DNA from: Erythrobacter sp.
GTDB lineage: Bacteria > Pseudomonadota > Alphaproteobacteria > Sphingomonadales > Sphingomonadaceae
DNA length: 60,418 nt
Direction: 5' to 3'
NCBI GenBank assembly: GCA_024642335.1
Contig: JAHEBH010000010.1
Coordinates: 1 to 60,418, forward strand
Part shown: one piece after another, positions 9,139 to 19,654 of the stretch
How positions within the stretch are numbered: position 1 is the first letter of the stretch
Layout: every line of letters begins with the position of its first letter
Translations under genes and position numbers: made by a program
Notes under the pieces: model-generated
Told to the model about the DNA's origin: nothing
Databases searched by the model: none
What the model saw: only the letters and a program-made list of their open reading frames with translations

Positions 9139-9271
9139 CGCTGACGTGCTGCCGCCTTGGATGAACGAAGTCAAAGATTGCTGTTCCAAAGCTGGCCACA
9201 TCCAAATCACCAGAGGAACTTGCAAGCCGAATGGTTTATCGACCCGATTCATCATGAATGGAGAGAAAACC

Positions 9272-9646
9272 GTGATCCGAATCCTGCTGGCAGAAGACGA
9301 CGATTCCATGCGCGCCTACATCCAGCGTGCTTTGGAGAACGCGGGATACAGCATCTCGGCCGTAGCCAACGGTATCGAGGCTCTGCCCCTGCTCGAAACC
9401 GAGATTTTTGACCTGCTTCTGTCGGATATCGTCATGCCGGAGATGGACGGCATCGAACTGGCGCAGCGCTGCAATGAGATCAGCCCCAGCACCAAGGTCA
9501 TGTTTATCACCGGTTTTGCCGCAGTAACGCTGCGCGCCAACCGCGAAGCACCGCATGCCAAGATGCTCTCCAAGCCGTTCCACCTCAAGGATCTGGTGCT
9601 GGAAGTGGAGCGCATGTTCGAGGATGCGATCCCCCTACGCCTTTAA
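9272..9646 (+). CDS. cpdR: CpdR response regulator (ClpXP adaptor)
   Basis: A single receiver domain of 124 residues with no output domain. It matches Caulobacter CpdR closely in the segments I know: ILLAEDD, PLLET, FDLLLSDIVMPEMDGIELAQRC and KVMFITGFAAVTL. The phosphorylation Asp is in LLSDIVMP, and the conserved Lys is in LSKPFHLKDL. Unphosphorylated CpdR localises ClpXP to the pole and primes it for degradation of CtrA and other substrates; the CckA-ChpT relay phosphorylates and inactivates it. The GTG start at 9272 has GGAGAG 6 nt upstream and gives the MIRILLAEDD start typical of the family. An in-frame ATG at 9254 would add six residues. cckA is in this same window at 22.9-25.4 kb. Confidence 0.93.
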   Translation: MIRILLAEDDDSMRAYIQRALENAGYSISAVANGIEALPLLETEIFDLLLSDIVMPEMDGIELAQRCNEISPSTKVMFITGFAAVTLRANREAPHAKMLSKPFHLKDLVLEVERMFEDAIPLRL

Positions 9647-9731
9647 CCACCCAAGACACTTGCAAGCAGGCAAAGGCGGCGCTAGATGGCCCGCCTGCCG
9701 CAGCCAAATGCGGCCTTATGCGAAATGGCTC

Positions 9732-9806
9732 GGGCGTATAGCTCAGTGGTAGAGCACTATGTTGACATCGTAGGGGTCGCAAGTTCAATCCTTGCTACGC
9801 CCACCA
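9732..9806 (+). tRNA. tRNA-Val (anticodon GAC)
   Basis: A full cloverleaf: acceptor GGGCGTA pairs with TACGCCC, the D arm is GCTC/GAGC, and the anticodon stem CTATG/CGTAG holds loop TTGACAT with anticodon GAC. The T arm is GCAAG-TTCAATC-CTTGC, and CCA is encoded at 9804-9806. The GAC anticodon reads GUC and GUU valine codons. Confidence 0.96.
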
Positions 9807-9824
9807 TTCGCAAGACCTGATCCG

Positions 9825-9852
9825 AAAACCCGTCGCAATCGCGGCGGGTTTT
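9825..9852 (+). terminator. Terminator after tRNA-Val
   Basis: A 12-bp stem with one G-T wobble (9825-9836 with 9841-9852) and a 4-nt loop. The 3' arm ends in TTTT followed by GTGTTT. It separates tRNA-Val from icd. Confidence 0.85.
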
Positions 9853-9967
9853 GTGTTTCGGGCGCAGATTCACTCTAATCCCCCCGCAGGCCTTGCGCAT
9901 AGAGTTGCGAATGCTAAGACGCGCGCCAATCCCTATCCGCAAATTCCATTCAGCACAGGAAGACCCG

Positions 9968-11197
9968 ATGGCAAAAATCCAGGTCAAGAACCCGATTGTA
10001 GAGATCGATGGCGACGAGATGACCAAGATCATCTGGCAGTGGATCCGCGAAAGGCTGATCCTGCCCTATCTCGATGTCGATCTGAAATATTACGATCTGT
10101 CTGTCGAAAAGCGCGACGAGACTGACGACCAGATCACCATCGATTCCGCCAACGCGATCAAGAAATACGGCGTTGGCGTGAAGTGCGCCACAATCACCCC
10201 CGACGAAGCCCGCGTCGAGGAATTCGGCCTCAAGCAGATGTGGCGCAGCCCCAACGGCACGATCCGCAACATCCTGGGCGGCACGATCTTTCGCGAGCCG
10301 ATCGTGATCTCCAACGTTCCGCGCCTGGTGCCCGGCTGGACCGATCCAATCGTGGTCGGCCGCCATGCCTTTGGCGACCAGTACCGCGCCACCGACACGC
10401 TGATCCCGGGCGCGGGCAAGCTGCGCATGGTTTGGGAAGGCGACAATGGCGACACAATCGATCTGGAGGTCCACACCTTCGATCAACCCGGCGTGGCGAT
10501 GGCCATGTACAACCATGATGAGAGCATCCGCGATTTCGCGCGTGCCAGCTTCAACTACGGTCTCGACCGCAACTGGCCGGTGTATCTCTCCACCAAGAAC
10601 ACGATCTTGAAGCGCTATGATGGCCGCTTCAAAGACCTGTTCCAGGAAGTTTTTGATACCGAAGGCTTCAAGGAGAAGTTTGCGGAGGCCGGTATCTCCT
10701 ACGAACATCGCCTGATCGACGACATGGTCGCCGCCGCGCTCAAGTGGAGCGGCAAGTTCGTGTGGGCCTGCAAGAACTATGACGGCGACGTACAGTCGGA
10801 CATCGTGGCGCAGGGCTTCGGCTCGCTGGGCCTGATGACGTCCGTCCTGATGACGCCCGATGGCAAGACCGTGGAAGCCGAAGCCGCCCACGGCACCGTG
10901 ACCCGCCACTACCGCCAGCACCAGCAGGGCAAGGCCACTTCGACCAATCCCATCGCCAGCATCTTCGCCTGGACGCGCGGCCTCATCTATCGCGGTCGTT
11001 TCGACAATACGCCCGATGTGATTGCCTTTGCCGAAACGCTGGAACGCGTCTGCATCGAATGCGTCGAAAGCGGCAAGATGACCAAGGACCTCGCGCTGCT
11101 GATCGGCCCCGACCAGGCATGGATGACCACCGAACAGTTCTTCGAAGCCATCGTCGAAGGCCTTGAGAAGGAAATGGCTGCTCAGGGTCTCGGCTGA
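9968..11197 (+). CDS. icd: Isocitrate dehydrogenase, NADP-dependent
   Basis: 409 residues of the type II (eukaryote-like, homodimeric) NADP-IDH, not the E. coli type. Diagnostic segments are [16 protein letters not shown] at the N-terminus, [20 protein letters not shown] (substrate phosphate and carboxylate contacts), [28 protein letters not shown] (metal-binding Asp residues) and [11 protein letters not shown] (NADP site). It converts isocitrate to 2-oxoglutarate and CO2 in the TCA cycle. The ATG at 9968 starts exactly at the family N-terminus; the longer frame upstream is spurious. It lies on the same side as alaS and recA, echoing a recA-alaS-icd order seen in other alphaproteobacteria, here with extra genes inserted. 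Confidence 0.96.
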   Translation: MAKIQVKNPIVEIDGDEMTKIIWQWIRERLILPYLDVDLKYYDLSVEKRDETDDQITIDSANAIKKYGVGVKCATITPDEARVEEFGLKQMWRSPNGTIRNILGGTIFREPIVISNVPRLVPGWTDPIVVGRHAFGDQYRATDTLIPGAGKLRMVWEGDNGDTIDLEVHTFDQPGVAMAMYNHDESIRDFARASFNYGLDRNWPVYLSTKNTILKRYDGRFKDLFQEVFDTEGFKEKFAEAGISYEHRLIDDMVAAALKWSGKFVWACKNYDGDVQSDIVAQGFGSLGLMTSVLMTPDGKTVEAEAAHGTVTRHYRQHQQGKATSTNPIASIFAWTRGLIYRGRFDNTPDVIAFAETLERVCIECVESGKMTKDLALLIGPDQAWMTTEQFFEAIVEGLEKEMAAQGLG

Positions 11198-11325
11198 TCG
11201 GGAATTTGCTGACAACCCGGCGACAGCAATTGTCGGCGCGGCTAGGCACGGCTTCCTTCGGGATGCTGCTGCTTTGCCGCGCCGCTTGCGTTATGGGTTC
11301 TGGAATTCATAGGAAGGCATAAGAT

Positions 11326-12927
11326 ATGACCAAGGCCCGTCTCGAAATTCGCCAGGCTCAGCCATCCGATATTTCGGCAATCGGAGCGCTAGTGCGGCGG
11401 GTCTATGCCGATTTCGGCCCCTACCCCCGGCAAAAGCTGGTCGGCCAGCTGAACAATTATCCCGAAGGCTGTTTTGTCGCCATCCTTGACGGCAAAGTCG
11501 TGGGCTATTGCGCCACCATGCGGATGAGCGGGGACAAGGCCCTGTCGCCGCACAACTGGGCAGAGATCACCGGCAACGGATACGGCAGCAGGCACGACCC
11601 GACCGGGAACTGGCTCTATGGCTACGAGATGTGTGTCGACCCGGAGGTGCGCGGCACCCGCATAGGGCGGCGTTTGTACGAGGAAAGGCGTTTCCTTGCC
11701 GAGCAGAAGGAATTGAAGGGTATCGTCTTTGCCGGACGAATGCCGAATTTGAAGCGGCACTGGCGCAAGGTCGATAGCGCGCAGGACTATCTCGACCAGG
11801 TGGTTGCCGGAAAACTGCACGATCCGGTTATCCGCTTCCAGCTTGCCAACGGATTCGAACCGATCGGCATCCTCAAGGACTACCTGCCCGACGACGCTGC
11901 CAGCCGCGGCAATGCCGTGCACATGGTGTGGCACAATCCCTTCGTGGACCAGGAGGAAGACGAGCGCCGCCGCGTGCCGCGCGGAGTGGAAAGCGTGCGT
12001 ATCGCAACCTGCCAGTTGCAGGCACGCGCGGTGAAGAGCTTTGACGAGTTCCTTGGCCAGGTTCGCTACTTCGTCGATGTCGCAAGCGATTACGGCTCTG
12101 ACTTCATCCTGTTCCCCGAGCTCTTCACGCTCATGTTGCTGAGTGCCGAGGACAAGGAATTGTCACCGCTGGAATCGATCGAGAAGCTGAGCGAATACAC
12201 GCCACGAATTCGCGATGCGCTGTCCGACATGGCACTGAAATACAACATCAACATCATCGGCGGATCACATCCGACACGGATGGACGACGGCGATATCCAT
12301 AATGTCGCCTATGTCTGCCTGAGGGACGGATCAATCCACGAGCAGGAGAAGATCCACCCCACTCCAAACGAAGCATACTGGTGGAACATCAAGGGCGGCG
12401 ATTCTATCGATGTGATCCAGACGGATTGCGGTCCGATCGGGGTGCAGATCTGCTATGACTGCGAATTCCCCGAGCTTTCGCGCCGCCTGGTGGATGAGGG
12501 AGCGCGCATCATCTTCGTGCCTTTCTGTACTGATAGCCGCCAGGGCTACATGCGCGTGCGATATTGTTCGGCCGCGCGTGCGATCGAGAACCAGTGCTTT
12601 GTGGTGATGAGCGGCAATGTCGGCAACCTGCCCAACGTTGCCAATATGGACATCCAATATGCGAAGAGCTGCATCCTGACGCCCTGCGATTTCCCCTTTG
12701 CACGTGATGGCATCGCGGCAGAGGCTACAGAGAACGTCGAAACGCTCACGATCAGCGACGTAAACCTGGCTGACCTCTCCTGGGCCAGGGCGGAAGGTAC
12801 TGTCCGCAACCTCGCCGACCGACGCTTCGACCTCTATCGTGTAGAGTGGGATGAGGAAGCATCGGGAGGCGGTCACGAACCCGCTGGACCAAAGCCACCA
12901 CGCGGTCATGGTCCGGGAGGCGGTTGA
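11326..12927 (+). CDS. GNAT acetyltransferase - nitrilase superfamily fusion protein
   Basis: One 533-residue chain with two enzymatic domains. Residues about 5-200 form a GNAT fold: YEMCVDPEVRGTRIGRRLYEER is the acetyl-CoA pyrophosphate loop. Residues about 220-500 form a carbon-nitrogen hydrolase with the Glu-Lys-Cys triad visible in LFPELF, EKIHPTPNE and QICYDCEFPE. The C-terminus ends in a Gly/Pro-rich tail. Fusions of this kind are known in several phyla, but their substrate is not settled. A two-step job is possible: an amidase frees an amine or acid that the GNAT half then modifies. The start is supported by AGGAAGG 8 nt upstream. Confidence 0.93.
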   Translation: MTKARLEIRQAQPSDISAIGALVRRVYADFGPYPRQKLVGQLNNYPEGCFVAILDGKVVGYCATMRMSGDKALSPHNWAEITGNGYGSRHDPTGNWLYGYEMCVDPEVRGTRIGRRLYEERRFLAEQKELKGIVFAGRMPNLKRHWRKVDSAQDYLDQVVAGKLHDPVIRFQLANGFEPIGILKDYLPDDAASRGNAVHMVWHNPFVDQEEDERRRVPRGVESVRIATCQLQARAVKSFDEFLGQVRYFVDVASDYGSDFILFPELFTLMLLSAEDKELSPLESIEKLSEYTPRIRDALSDMALKYNINIIGGSHPTRMDDGDIHNVAYVCLRDGSIHEQEKIHPTPNEAYWWNIKGGDSIDVIQTDCGPIGVQICYDCEFPELSRRLVDEGARIIFVPFCTDSRQGYMRVRYCSAARAIENQCFVVMSGNVGNLPNVANMDIQYAKSCILTPCDFPFARDGIAAEATENVETLTISDVNLADLSWARAEGTVRNLADRRFDLYRVEWDEEASGGGHEPAGPKPPRGHGPGGG

Positions 12928-13001
12928 TCAGGCGTGATCCCGCATTAGTCGTGAACACCTCGCAATTGTGCATTGCAGCGGGACAGCACTATCTGACATA
13001 G

Positions 13002-14774
13002 ATGCCAGCCATGCACGGCGAAGCGATCTCTCCCATGATGTCCGATGCGCTGGTGATCCTTGGCGCGGCAGGCATTGTCATCCCGCTGTTCGCCCGATTC
13101 CGCATAACACCCATCATCGGCTTCATTCTCGTCGGCCTGCTGGTCGGCCCCTATGGGCTGGGCCGCGCCGTCTATGAATTCGAGTGGCTGTCGCATGTCA
13201 CCATAACCGACCCCGAGCGACTGGAACCCTTCGCAGAGTTCGGCATCGTGCTCCTGCTCTTTACCATCGGCCTCGAACTCAGTTTCAACCGCCTGTGGGA
13301 ATTGCGCAGGCTGGTGTTCGGCCTGGGCGCATTGGAGCTGCTGGTCATCGGCTCGCTGCTCGCGGCATTCCTTTCCATGATGGGCCAATACTGGACCGGC
13401 GCGCTGGGACTTGGCCTGGCGCTGGCATTCTCGTCCACCGCGCTGGTACTGCCGATTGCGGGGACCACGACGCCTGTCGGGCGGGCAGCGCTGTCCATGC
13501 TCCTGTTCGAAGACATCATGATCGTGCCGATCATCTTCATGCTTGGCGCTCTTGCCCCCTATGCGCAGGCAGACGGGCTGACGGGCCTGTTCGACACCAT
13601 CTGGCAGGGCCTTCTGGTGGTGGCGCTGATGATGGTGATCGGAAGGTTCGGCCTGCCGCGTCTCTTCGCCCTTGCCGCGCGCACCAAGAGCCCTGAGCTC
13701 TTCCTTGCCGCCAGTCTGCTGGTGGTGATCGGTGCGAGCCTGGCAACCACGCTGACCGGCCTTTCACCCATCGTCGGCGCACTGATCGCCGGGCTTCTGA
13801 TCGCCGAAACCGAATACCACACCGAAGTCGAAGGCATTATCGAACCCTTCAAGGGGCTGGCGCTGGGCATCTTCCTGATCACAGTGGGCATGGGCATCGA
13901 TCTCACCACGATCTGGGCGAACTTGTGGAGTATTCTTGCTGCCGTGATGGGCGTGCTGACGCTCAAGGCCATGGTGACCGGCATTCTGCTGCGGTTGATG
14001 GGCGCGCGAAGGGCAACCGCGACCGAGACCGGCATACTGATGGCCAGTCCATCGGAAACCACGCTGATCGTGCTCGCCGCAGCAACGCAGGCCATGCTGA
14101 TCCAGCCCGGCACCGCGCAATTCTGGCAGATCGTCACCGCCATCGGCCTCACCATTACACCGTTGCTGGCAAAACTGGGCAAGCATATGGGCCGCCGGGT
14201 GGAGCCTCTGCCTGCGCTGCACGAGGCTGGCCTGAATGACGGCGAACCGCGTGTGATCGTGATCGGGCTTGGCCGTGTCGGCAGGCTGGTGGCACAAATG
14301 CTGACCACCCACGGGAAAGCCTATGTGGCGATAGAATCGGATTCCGACCTGATCGATCGCGCACGGCGGGACGGATACACGGCCGTGTTCGGCAATGCTT
14401 CGAGAGGTGACATGCTCGACAAGCTGGGAGTGGACAAGTGCCCCGCAGTAATCCTGACGATGGACGAGCACGTCATTGCCCAGCGCATGGTACGCAATCT
14501 GCGCGCGGCGCACCCCGATTTGCCGATTATCGCCCGCGCCCGCGACACCAATCACGCAACAGAGCTCTACAAGAGCGGCGCAACCGTGGCCGTGCCCGAA
14601 ACGCTGGAAAGCTCGCTCCAGCTATCAGAAGCTGTTCTGGTGGAATTGGGCGTGGCCATGGGACCGGTCATCGCCAGCATCCACGAAAAGCGCGACGAAT
14701 TCCGCGAGCGGATCCAGCAGGAGGCGCAACTGGAACACAAGCCCAAGCTGCGCACCAGCCAGGCGGAGGGCTGA
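13002..14774 (+). CDS. Monovalent cation:proton antiporter, CPA2 family with TrkA-N domain (KefB/YbaL-like)
   Basis: 590 residues. The first ~390 form a 12- to 13-helix Na+/H+ exchanger domain (IIGFILVGLLVGPYGLG, then FGIVLLLFTIGLELSFNRLWELRR). A Rossmann TrkA-N/RCK domain starts near RVIVIGLGRVGRLVAQML and includes IESDSDLIDRARRDGYTAVFGNAS. Such proteins are inner-membrane K+/H+ or Na+/H+ antiporters gated by a nucleotide or glutathione adduct. The first ATG is used, although ATGs at 13011 and 13035 are also possible; no strong ribosome binding site distinguishes them. It converges with alaS: the two stop codons are 1 nt apart and sit inside a perfect palindrome (14768-14782). Confidence 0.92.
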   Translation: MPAMHGEAISPMMSDALVILGAAGIVIPLFARFRITPIIGFILVGLLVGPYGLGRAVYEFEWLSHVTITDPERLEPFAEFGIVLLLFTIGLELSFNRLWELRRLVFGLGALELLVIGSLLAAFLSMMGQYWTGALGLGLALAFSSTALVLPIAGTTTPVGRAALSMLLFEDIMIVPIIFMLGALAPYAQADGLTGLFDTIWQGLLVVALMMVIGRFGLPRLFALAARTKSPELFLAASLLVVIGASLATTLTGLSPIVGALIAGLLIAETEYHTEVEGIIEPFKGLALGIFLITVGMGIDLTTIWANLWSILAAVMGVLTLKAMVTGILLRLMGARRATATETGILMASPSETTLIVLAAATQAMLIQPGTAQFWQIVTAIGLTITPLLAKLGKHMGRRVEPLPALHEAGLNDGEPRVIVIGLGRVGRLVAQMLTTHGKAYVAIESDSDLIDRARRDGYTAVFGNASRGDMLDKLGVDKCPAVILTMDEHVIAQRMVRNLRAAHPDLPIIARARDTNHATELYKSGATVAVPETLESSLQLSEAVLVELGVAMGPVIASIHEKRDEFRERIQQEAQLEHKPKLRTSQAEG

Positions 14775-14782
14775 CTCAGCCC
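14768..14782. repeat. Palindrome containing both convergent stop codons
   Basis: A perfect 7-1-7 inverted repeat (GGGCTGA c TCAGCCC). It holds the TGA of the antiporter on the plus strand and the TGA of alaS on the minus strand. It may act as a short bidirectional hairpin but has no T run. Confidence 0.7.
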
Positions 14783-17424
14783 ATTGCTGCCTTCACGGCG
14801 GCAAGCGCATCGTCTGCCTTGTCACCATCGGGTCCACCGCCCTGCGCCATGTCTGGCCTGCCGCCGCCGCCCTTGCCGCCCAAAGCCTCCACGCCGACGC
14901 GGACCAGCTCGACCGCGCTGAGCCGGTCCGTGAGGTCATCGGTTACGGCCACGGCGAAGGCAGCCTTGCCGTCATTGACCGCACAGATCGCTGCGACGCC
15001 GGAGCCCATGCGGTTCTTCGCCTCGTCCAGCAGGCCGCGCAGCTCCTTCGGATCCATGCCTTGAAGCACCTGGCCGGAGAATTTGACGCCCCCCACATCT
15101 TCGTCTGCCGGGCCTGCGGCTCCACCGCCGCCGCCCAGGGCCAGCTTCTTCTTTGCCTCTGCCAGCTCGCGTTCGAGGCTCTTGCGCTCGTCAACCAGCG
15201 CCGCAACGCGTTCCAGCACCTCGTCCGGCGCGGTCTTGAGTGTGGCGGCTACAGACTTTAGCGCTTCTTCGCGCCCCACTACCCACAGGCGCGCAGCTTC
15301 GCCTGACAGTGCCTCGATACGCCGCACGCCTGAGGACACTGCGCCTTCCGACACGATCCGGAACAGGCCGATATCGCCGGTGGCTCGCACATGCGTTCCG
15401 CCGCAGAGTTCGACCGAATAGTTGCGCCCGCCATCGCCCGTGCTGCCCATGGCAAGAACGCGCACTTCCTCGCCATATTTCTCGCCGAACAGCGCCATGG
15501 CACCGGCGGCGATAGCGTCGTCCGGGCTCATCAGGCGCGTGGACACCTGCGCATTGTGGCGGATCTCGGCGTTCACCTCGGCTTCGATCGCTTCAACCTC
15601 GTCGGCATCGAGCGGCTTGGGATGCGAGAAGTCGAAACGCAGCCGGTCATCGGCGACAAGCGAACCCTTTTGCGTGACGTGATCGCCCAGATGGTTGCGC
15701 AGGGCCGCATGGAGAAGATGCGTGGCGGAATGGTTGGCGCGGATGCGGTCCCGCCGCACTGAATCGATCTTGAGATGGACGGTGTCCCCCACCTCGACGG
15801 AACCATTGGTGATCTTGCCCTGATGGGCATGGAGCCGGCCGAGCGGCTTTGAGGTGCCGGACACCTTCATTTCCAGCCTGCGGTCGCCCGAAATCACGCC
15901 GCGATCGCCCGTCTGGCCGCCGCTTTCGCCGTAGAAGGGCGTCTGGTTGGTCAGCAGGACCAGTTCCTGGCCGGCCTCCGCCCTCGTCACTTCCTTGCCA
16001 TCGACAATCAGCGCGACCACGCGGCCCTCACCTTCCGTAGAGGCATAGCCGGTGAATTCGGTTCCGCCCTCGCGTTCGGCAATATCGAACCACAGTTCGC
16101 CGTCGGCATCGGCGCCCGAGCCCTTCCATGCGGCCCGCGCGGCAGCTTTCTGCTGCGCCATGGCGGCATCGAAACCGGCCTTGTCCACCATGATTCCACG
16201 TGCGCGCAGGGCATCTTCGGTTAGATCATAGGGGAAGCCAAAGGTATCATAGAGCTTGAAGGCGGTCTCGCCGGCAAGGCTGTCCCCCTCGCCCATGCCG
16301 CTGGTTTGTTCGTCCAACAGCCGCAGGCCCTTGTCGAGCGTCTGGCGGAAGCGGGTTTCCTCGCGCTCCAACACATCAGAGATCAAAGCTTCGGCGCGCG
16401 GAAGTTCGGGATAGGCATGGCCCATCTCTTCTACCAGCGAAGGCACAAGCCGGTGCATCAGCGGCTTTTCTGCGCCGAGCAGATGGGCATGACGCATCGC
16501 GCGGCGCATGATCCGGCGCAGCACATATCCGCGCCCTTCGTTGGATGGCAGCACACCGTCGGCGATCAGGAAACTGGTGGACCGCAGGTGATCTGCAATC
16601 ACCCGATGGCTGGCAAGGCTCTCGCCCTCAGCCTTTGCGCCCGAATGGTCCACGCTTGCGGCGATGAGCGCCTTGAACGTGTCGGTCTCGAACACGTTGT
16701 GCACGCCTTGCATCACGCTGGCGATGCGTTCCAGCCCCATGCCGGTATCGATGCTGGGCCGCGGCAGGTTGCCCGTGATCTGATCGGCTTCCTGCATGTG
16801 CTGCATGAAGACGAGGTTCCATATCTCGACGAAACGGTCCCCGTCCTCATCCGGCGAACCGGGAGGTCCGCCTGCGACGTCGGGCCCATGATCCCAAAAT
16901 ATCTCGGAACATGGGCCGCAGGGTCCGTCCGAACCCATGGCCCAGAAATTGTCCTTGGTGGCGATGCGGATGATCCGGCTTTCAGGTAGGCCGGCGATCT
17001 TGCGCCACAGGTCATAGGCCTCGTCATCGGTATGATAGACGGTAACCGTAAGGCGATCCTTGTCCAGGCCAAGTTCGCCGGTGACCAGCTTCCAGGCCAG
17101 CTCGATCGCACGCTCCTTGAAATAGTCGCCAAAGCTGAAATTGCCGAGCATTTCGAACAGGGTAAGGTGCCGAGCGGTATAGCCGACGTTATCGAGATCA
17201 TTGTGTTTGCCGCCGGCGCGCACACACTTCTGGCTGCTGGCGGCGCGCGGTGCGGGAGGCGTCTCAAGACCCGTAAAGACGTTCTTGAACGGCACCATCC
17301 CCGCGTTGACGAACATCAACGTGGGATCATTGTAAGGCACAAGCGGCGCCGAGGGCGCCACAAGGTGATCATTGGCCGCGAAGTAATCGAGAAACGCGCG
17401 GCGGATATCGTTGGTCGAACTCAT
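14776..17424 (-). CDS. alaS: Alanine--tRNA ligase
   Basis: 882 residues, the normal AlaRS length. The N-terminal class II domain begins with the typical IRRAFLDYF and [18 protein letters not shown]. It is followed by the editing domain with zinc ligands in [12 protein letters not shown] (HxxxH) and in [13 protein letters not shown] (CxxxH). The C-terminal oligomerisation/C-Ala part ends with a Gly-rich segment ([18 protein letters not shown]). It charges tRNA-Ala and hydrolyses mischarged Ser and Gly. It lies downstream of recA and the methyltransferase gene on the same strand. Confidence 0.98.
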   Translation of the reverse strand: MSSTNDIRRAFLDYFAANDHLVAPSAPLVPYNDPTLMFVNAGMVPFKNVFTGLETPPAPRAASSQKCVRAGGKHNDLDNVGYTARHLTLFEMLGNFSFGDYFKERAIELAWKLVTGELGLDKDRLTVTVYHTDDEAYDLWRKIAGLPESRIIRIATKDNFWAMGSDGPCGPCSEIFWDHGPDVAGGPPGSPDEDGDRFVEIWNLVFMQHMQEADQITGNLPRPSIDTGMGLERIASVMQGVHNVFETDTFKALIAASVDHSGAKAEGESLASHRVIADHLRSTSFLIADGVLPSNEGRGYVLRRIMRRAMRHAHLLGAEKPLMHRLVPSLVEEMGHAYPELPRAEALISDVLEREETRFRQTLDKGLRLLDEQTSGMGEGDSLAGETAFKLYDTFGFPYDLTEDALRARGIMVDKAGFDAAMAQQKAAARAAWKGSGADADGELWFDIAEREGGTEFTGYASTEGEGRVVALIVDGKEVTRAEAGQELVLLTNQTPFYGESGGQTGDRGVISGDRRLEMKVSGTSKPLGRLHAHQGKITNGSVEVGDTVHLKIDSVRRDRIRANHSATHLLHAALRNHLGDHVTQKGSLVADDRLRFDFSHPKPLDADEVEAIEAEVNAEIRHNAQVSTRLMSPDDAIAAGAMALFGEKYGEEVRVLAMGSTGDGGRNYSVELCGGTHVRATGDIGLFRIVSEGAVSSGVRRIEALSGEAARLWVVGREEALKSVAATLKTAPDEVLERVAALVDERKSLERELAEAKKKLALGGGGGAAGPADEDVGGVKFSGQVLQGMDPKELRGLLDEAKNRMGSGVAAICAVNDGKAAFAVAVTDDLTDRLSAVELVRVGVEALGGKGGGGRPDMAQGGGPDGDKADDALAAVKAAMG

Positions 17425-17506
17425 GGCAGCCAGTTAGTTGTTGAAAGAGCGCTGGACAAGCGCATTCAGGGATTCGGCGGAGATCGGCACGTAAAGCTGA
17501 TCCGCA

Positions 17507-18328
17507 TCAGGCCTTTTGGGCCACAACGATCCAGCCGGCAGCAGGCAGGGAAACGATCCCTTCCGCCTGGTGATTCCTGGCCAGATTGCGAATCTTGTCG
17601 AAGAACTCCTTGCGTGCAACTTCGGTCATCTCCCTCGCGATTGCTGCGGCTGGGCCGATAGAGGCAAAGTAGTCAACCGTATCCTCGATCGAATCTTCGC
17701 CGGCGCCAGTGATCATGGCGAAATCGAAGGATTCGATCATGATACCCGTCCACCCGCCAGCAGTGAGAATCTGTTTGATCCTGTCCTTGTCCGCGAAGGC
17801 AAAAGGGCCAGGCGCACCGGGCGGCGGCGGCGCTGGAGGATCAGGCAAAAGCCGCGCGACCTCCGTGAAGAAGGGGTTGTCCGCAGGACTGCGGAAACAG
17901 GAAAACAGCATATGCGCGCCATCAGCTGCAAGACGTGCGAGATTGGCGAAAGCCGCAGGCGGATCCTCGAAGAACATCACACCATGACGGGAGACAAGCA
18001 ATTGCGGTCTAAAACCCGAGGGAGGCGACCATTCGGAGGCATCGGCCAATTCGAAGGACAGATTTCGATGGCTGGCACCGCGTTCCCGGGCCGCTTTCAC
18101 CAGGTCAGGCGAAATATCGACGCCAAGCACCTGGCAATTGGGCCGCCCGCGAGCGATGGCGATCGATAGCTCACCTGCCCCGCAGCCAATGTCGAGAACC
18201 GTATCGAAGGAAAAATTGCGCGTTGTCCGCAGCAGCTTTTCGGTAACGGCAGTGAAGCTGCGATCCGTCCGGCGCCATTCCCTGGCCCAGGTTTCACCAG
18301 TGCTGCCCTGCCACTCTCGCTTTTCCAT
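17507..18328 (-). CDS. Class I SAM-dependent methyltransferase
   Basis: 273 residues with a Rossmann methyltransferase core near the N-terminus: VLDIGCGAGELSIAIARG is motif I, GVDISPDLVKAARERG holds the acidic residue that binds the ribose of SAM, and the motif IV region has LVSRHGVMFFEDP. The rest resembles small-molecule or ubiquinone-type methyltransferases (Methyltransf_11/25), but the substrate cannot be assigned. It sits between recA and alaS on the same strand, with 204 bp to recA and 82 bp to alaS. Confidence 0.88.
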   Translation of the reverse strand: MEKREWQGSTGETWAREWRRTDRSFTAVTEKLLRTTRNFSFDTVLDIGCGAGELSIAIARGRPNCQVLGVDISPDLVKAARERGASHRNLSFELADASEWSPPSGFRPQLLVSRHGVMFFEDPPAAFANLARLAADGAHMLFSCFRSPADNPFFTEVARLLPDPPAPPPPGAPGPFAFADKDRIKQILTAGGWTGIMIESFDFAMITGAGEDSIEDTVDYFASIGPAAAIAREMTEVARKEFFDKIRNLARNHQAEGIVSLPAAGWIVVAQKA

Positions 18329-18435
18329 GCTGCCTCTTTCTCCTTGCCCTCCTTCTAGCCCCGCGACCTGTCGGGGGACAAGAAGCAGAATGCAGCCTCC
18401 CGCAGAAGGGGTGATGCGCGGCCCAGGACGGAAGA

Positions 18436-18475
18436 AGCCGGCGCCTTGCCCCCACCAAGGGGCGCCGCGCCGGCT
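18436..18475 (-). terminator. Hairpin terminator downstream of recA
   Basis: A 9-bp outer stem (18436-18444 with 18467-18475) encloses an inner GCCCC/GGGGC stem. It lies 58 nt beyond the recA stop. On the minus strand it is followed by only a weak pyrimidine tract (TCTTCC). The rest of the 204-bp gap between recA and the methyltransferase shows nothing else. Confidence 0.6.
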
Positions 18476-18532
18476 CCGGTTCCTTAAGCGCGCGCCCCGG
18501 TCGTCATTGCGGGCGCGGATGCTTCTTGAGGA

Positions 18533-19600
18533 TCAGTCTTCGGGTTCCGCGTCCGGACCTGTCATCATCTCCTCGGCGACCTGGTCGATGTTACCGCGGA
18601 TGGCGGCTTCCAACCTGTCGCAAATCTCGGGGTTTTCCTTGAGGTACTGCTTGGCATTCTCGCGGCCCTGGCCGATGCGGATGCTGTCATAGCTGAACCA
18701 GCTGCCCGACTTTTCGACCAGTCCGGCTTTCACGCCCAGATCGAGGATCTCGCCGATCTTGGAAATGCCCTCGCCATACATGATGTCGAATTCGACCTGC
18801 TTGAACGGCGGCGCGACCTTGTTCTTTACCACCTTCACACGGGTCGTGTTGCCGACGATGTCCTCGCGGTCCTTGATCTGGCCGGTACGGCGAATATCGA
18901 GGCGGACCGAGGCATAGAACTTGAGCGCATTGCCGCCCGTAGTGGTTTCCGGATTGCCGTACATCACGCCGATCTTCATGCGCAGCTGGTTGATGAAGAT
19001 CACCATGCACTTCGAACGGTTGATCGATCCGGTCAGCTTGCGCAGCGACTGTGACATGAGGCGCGCCTGCAGGCCGACATGGCTGTCACCCATCTCGCCT
19101 TCGATTTCCGCACGCGGCACCAGCGCGGCGACCGAATCCACCACCAGCACGTCGATGGCATTGGAACGCACCAGCGTATCGACGATTTCCAGCGCCTGTT
19201 CGCCAGTATCGGGCTGCGAAACGATCAGCTCGTCAATATTGACGCCCAGCTTCTTGGCATAAACGGGATCGAGCGCATGTTCCGCGTCGACGAAGGCAAC
19301 GGTGCCGCCGGCCTTCTGGCATTCGGCCAGAACATGCAGCGCCAGCGTGGTCTTGCCGGAGCTTTCCGGACCATAGATTTCAATCACGCGACCCTTGGGA
19401 AGGCCGCCTACGCCCAGCGCAATATCGAGACCGAGCGAACCGGTGGAAATCGTTTCCACCTGCATCGTTTCCTTCTGGCCCAGCTTCATGGCCGAACCCT
19501 TGCCGAAAGCACGATCAATTTGCGCGAGGGCTGCGTCGAGAGCCTTCTGACGGTCCACGTTCGATTCCTTACCTTCAACCAGCTTCAGACTTGCAGCCAT
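18533..19600 (-). CDS. recA: Recombinase RecA
   Basis: 355 residues with Walker [11 protein letters not shown], Walker [11 protein letters not shown], the L2-region segment [19 protein letters not shown] and a short acidic C-terminal tail ending in GPDAEPED. It forms the ATP-dependent filament for strand exchange and triggers LexA self-cleavage in the SOS response. The ATG at 19600 is chosen because GGAGGG lies 8 nt upstream and it gives the normal alphaproteobacterial N-terminus; the longer frame adds 8 unlikely residues. A LexA box overlaps the promoter. Confidence 0.98.
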   Translation of the reverse strand: MAASLKLVEGKESNVDRQKALDAALAQIDRAFGKGSAMKLGQKETMQVETISTGSLGLDIALGVGGLPKGRVIEIYGPESSGKTTLALHVLAECQKAGGTVAFVDAEHALDPVYAKKLGVNIDELIVSQPDTGEQALEIVDTLVRSNAIDVLVVDSVAALVPRAEIEGEMGDSHVGLQARLMSQSLRKLTGSINRSKCMVIFINQLRMKIGVMYGNPETTTGGNALKFYASVRLDIRRTGQIKDREDIVGNTTRVKVVKNKVAPPFKQVEFDIMYGEGISKIGEILDLGVKAGLVEKSGSWFSYDSIRIGQGRENAKQYLKENPEICDRLEAAIRGNIDQVAEEMMTGPDAEPED

Positions 19601-19654
19601 GACACGGCCCTCCACATGTTCCAAGAGTTGCGTTTAATTCATCAACTGGAACAC

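Noticed and set aside
9950-11215. 421-aa minus-strand open frame opposite icd
   Set aside because: Antisense shadow of isocitrate dehydrogenase; no ribosome binding site or family match.
14776-19600. Disruption of recA-alaS synteny by horizontal transfer of the methyltransferase
   Set aside because: The methyltransferase gene has the same base and codon use as its neighbours by eye, and shows no flanking repeats.
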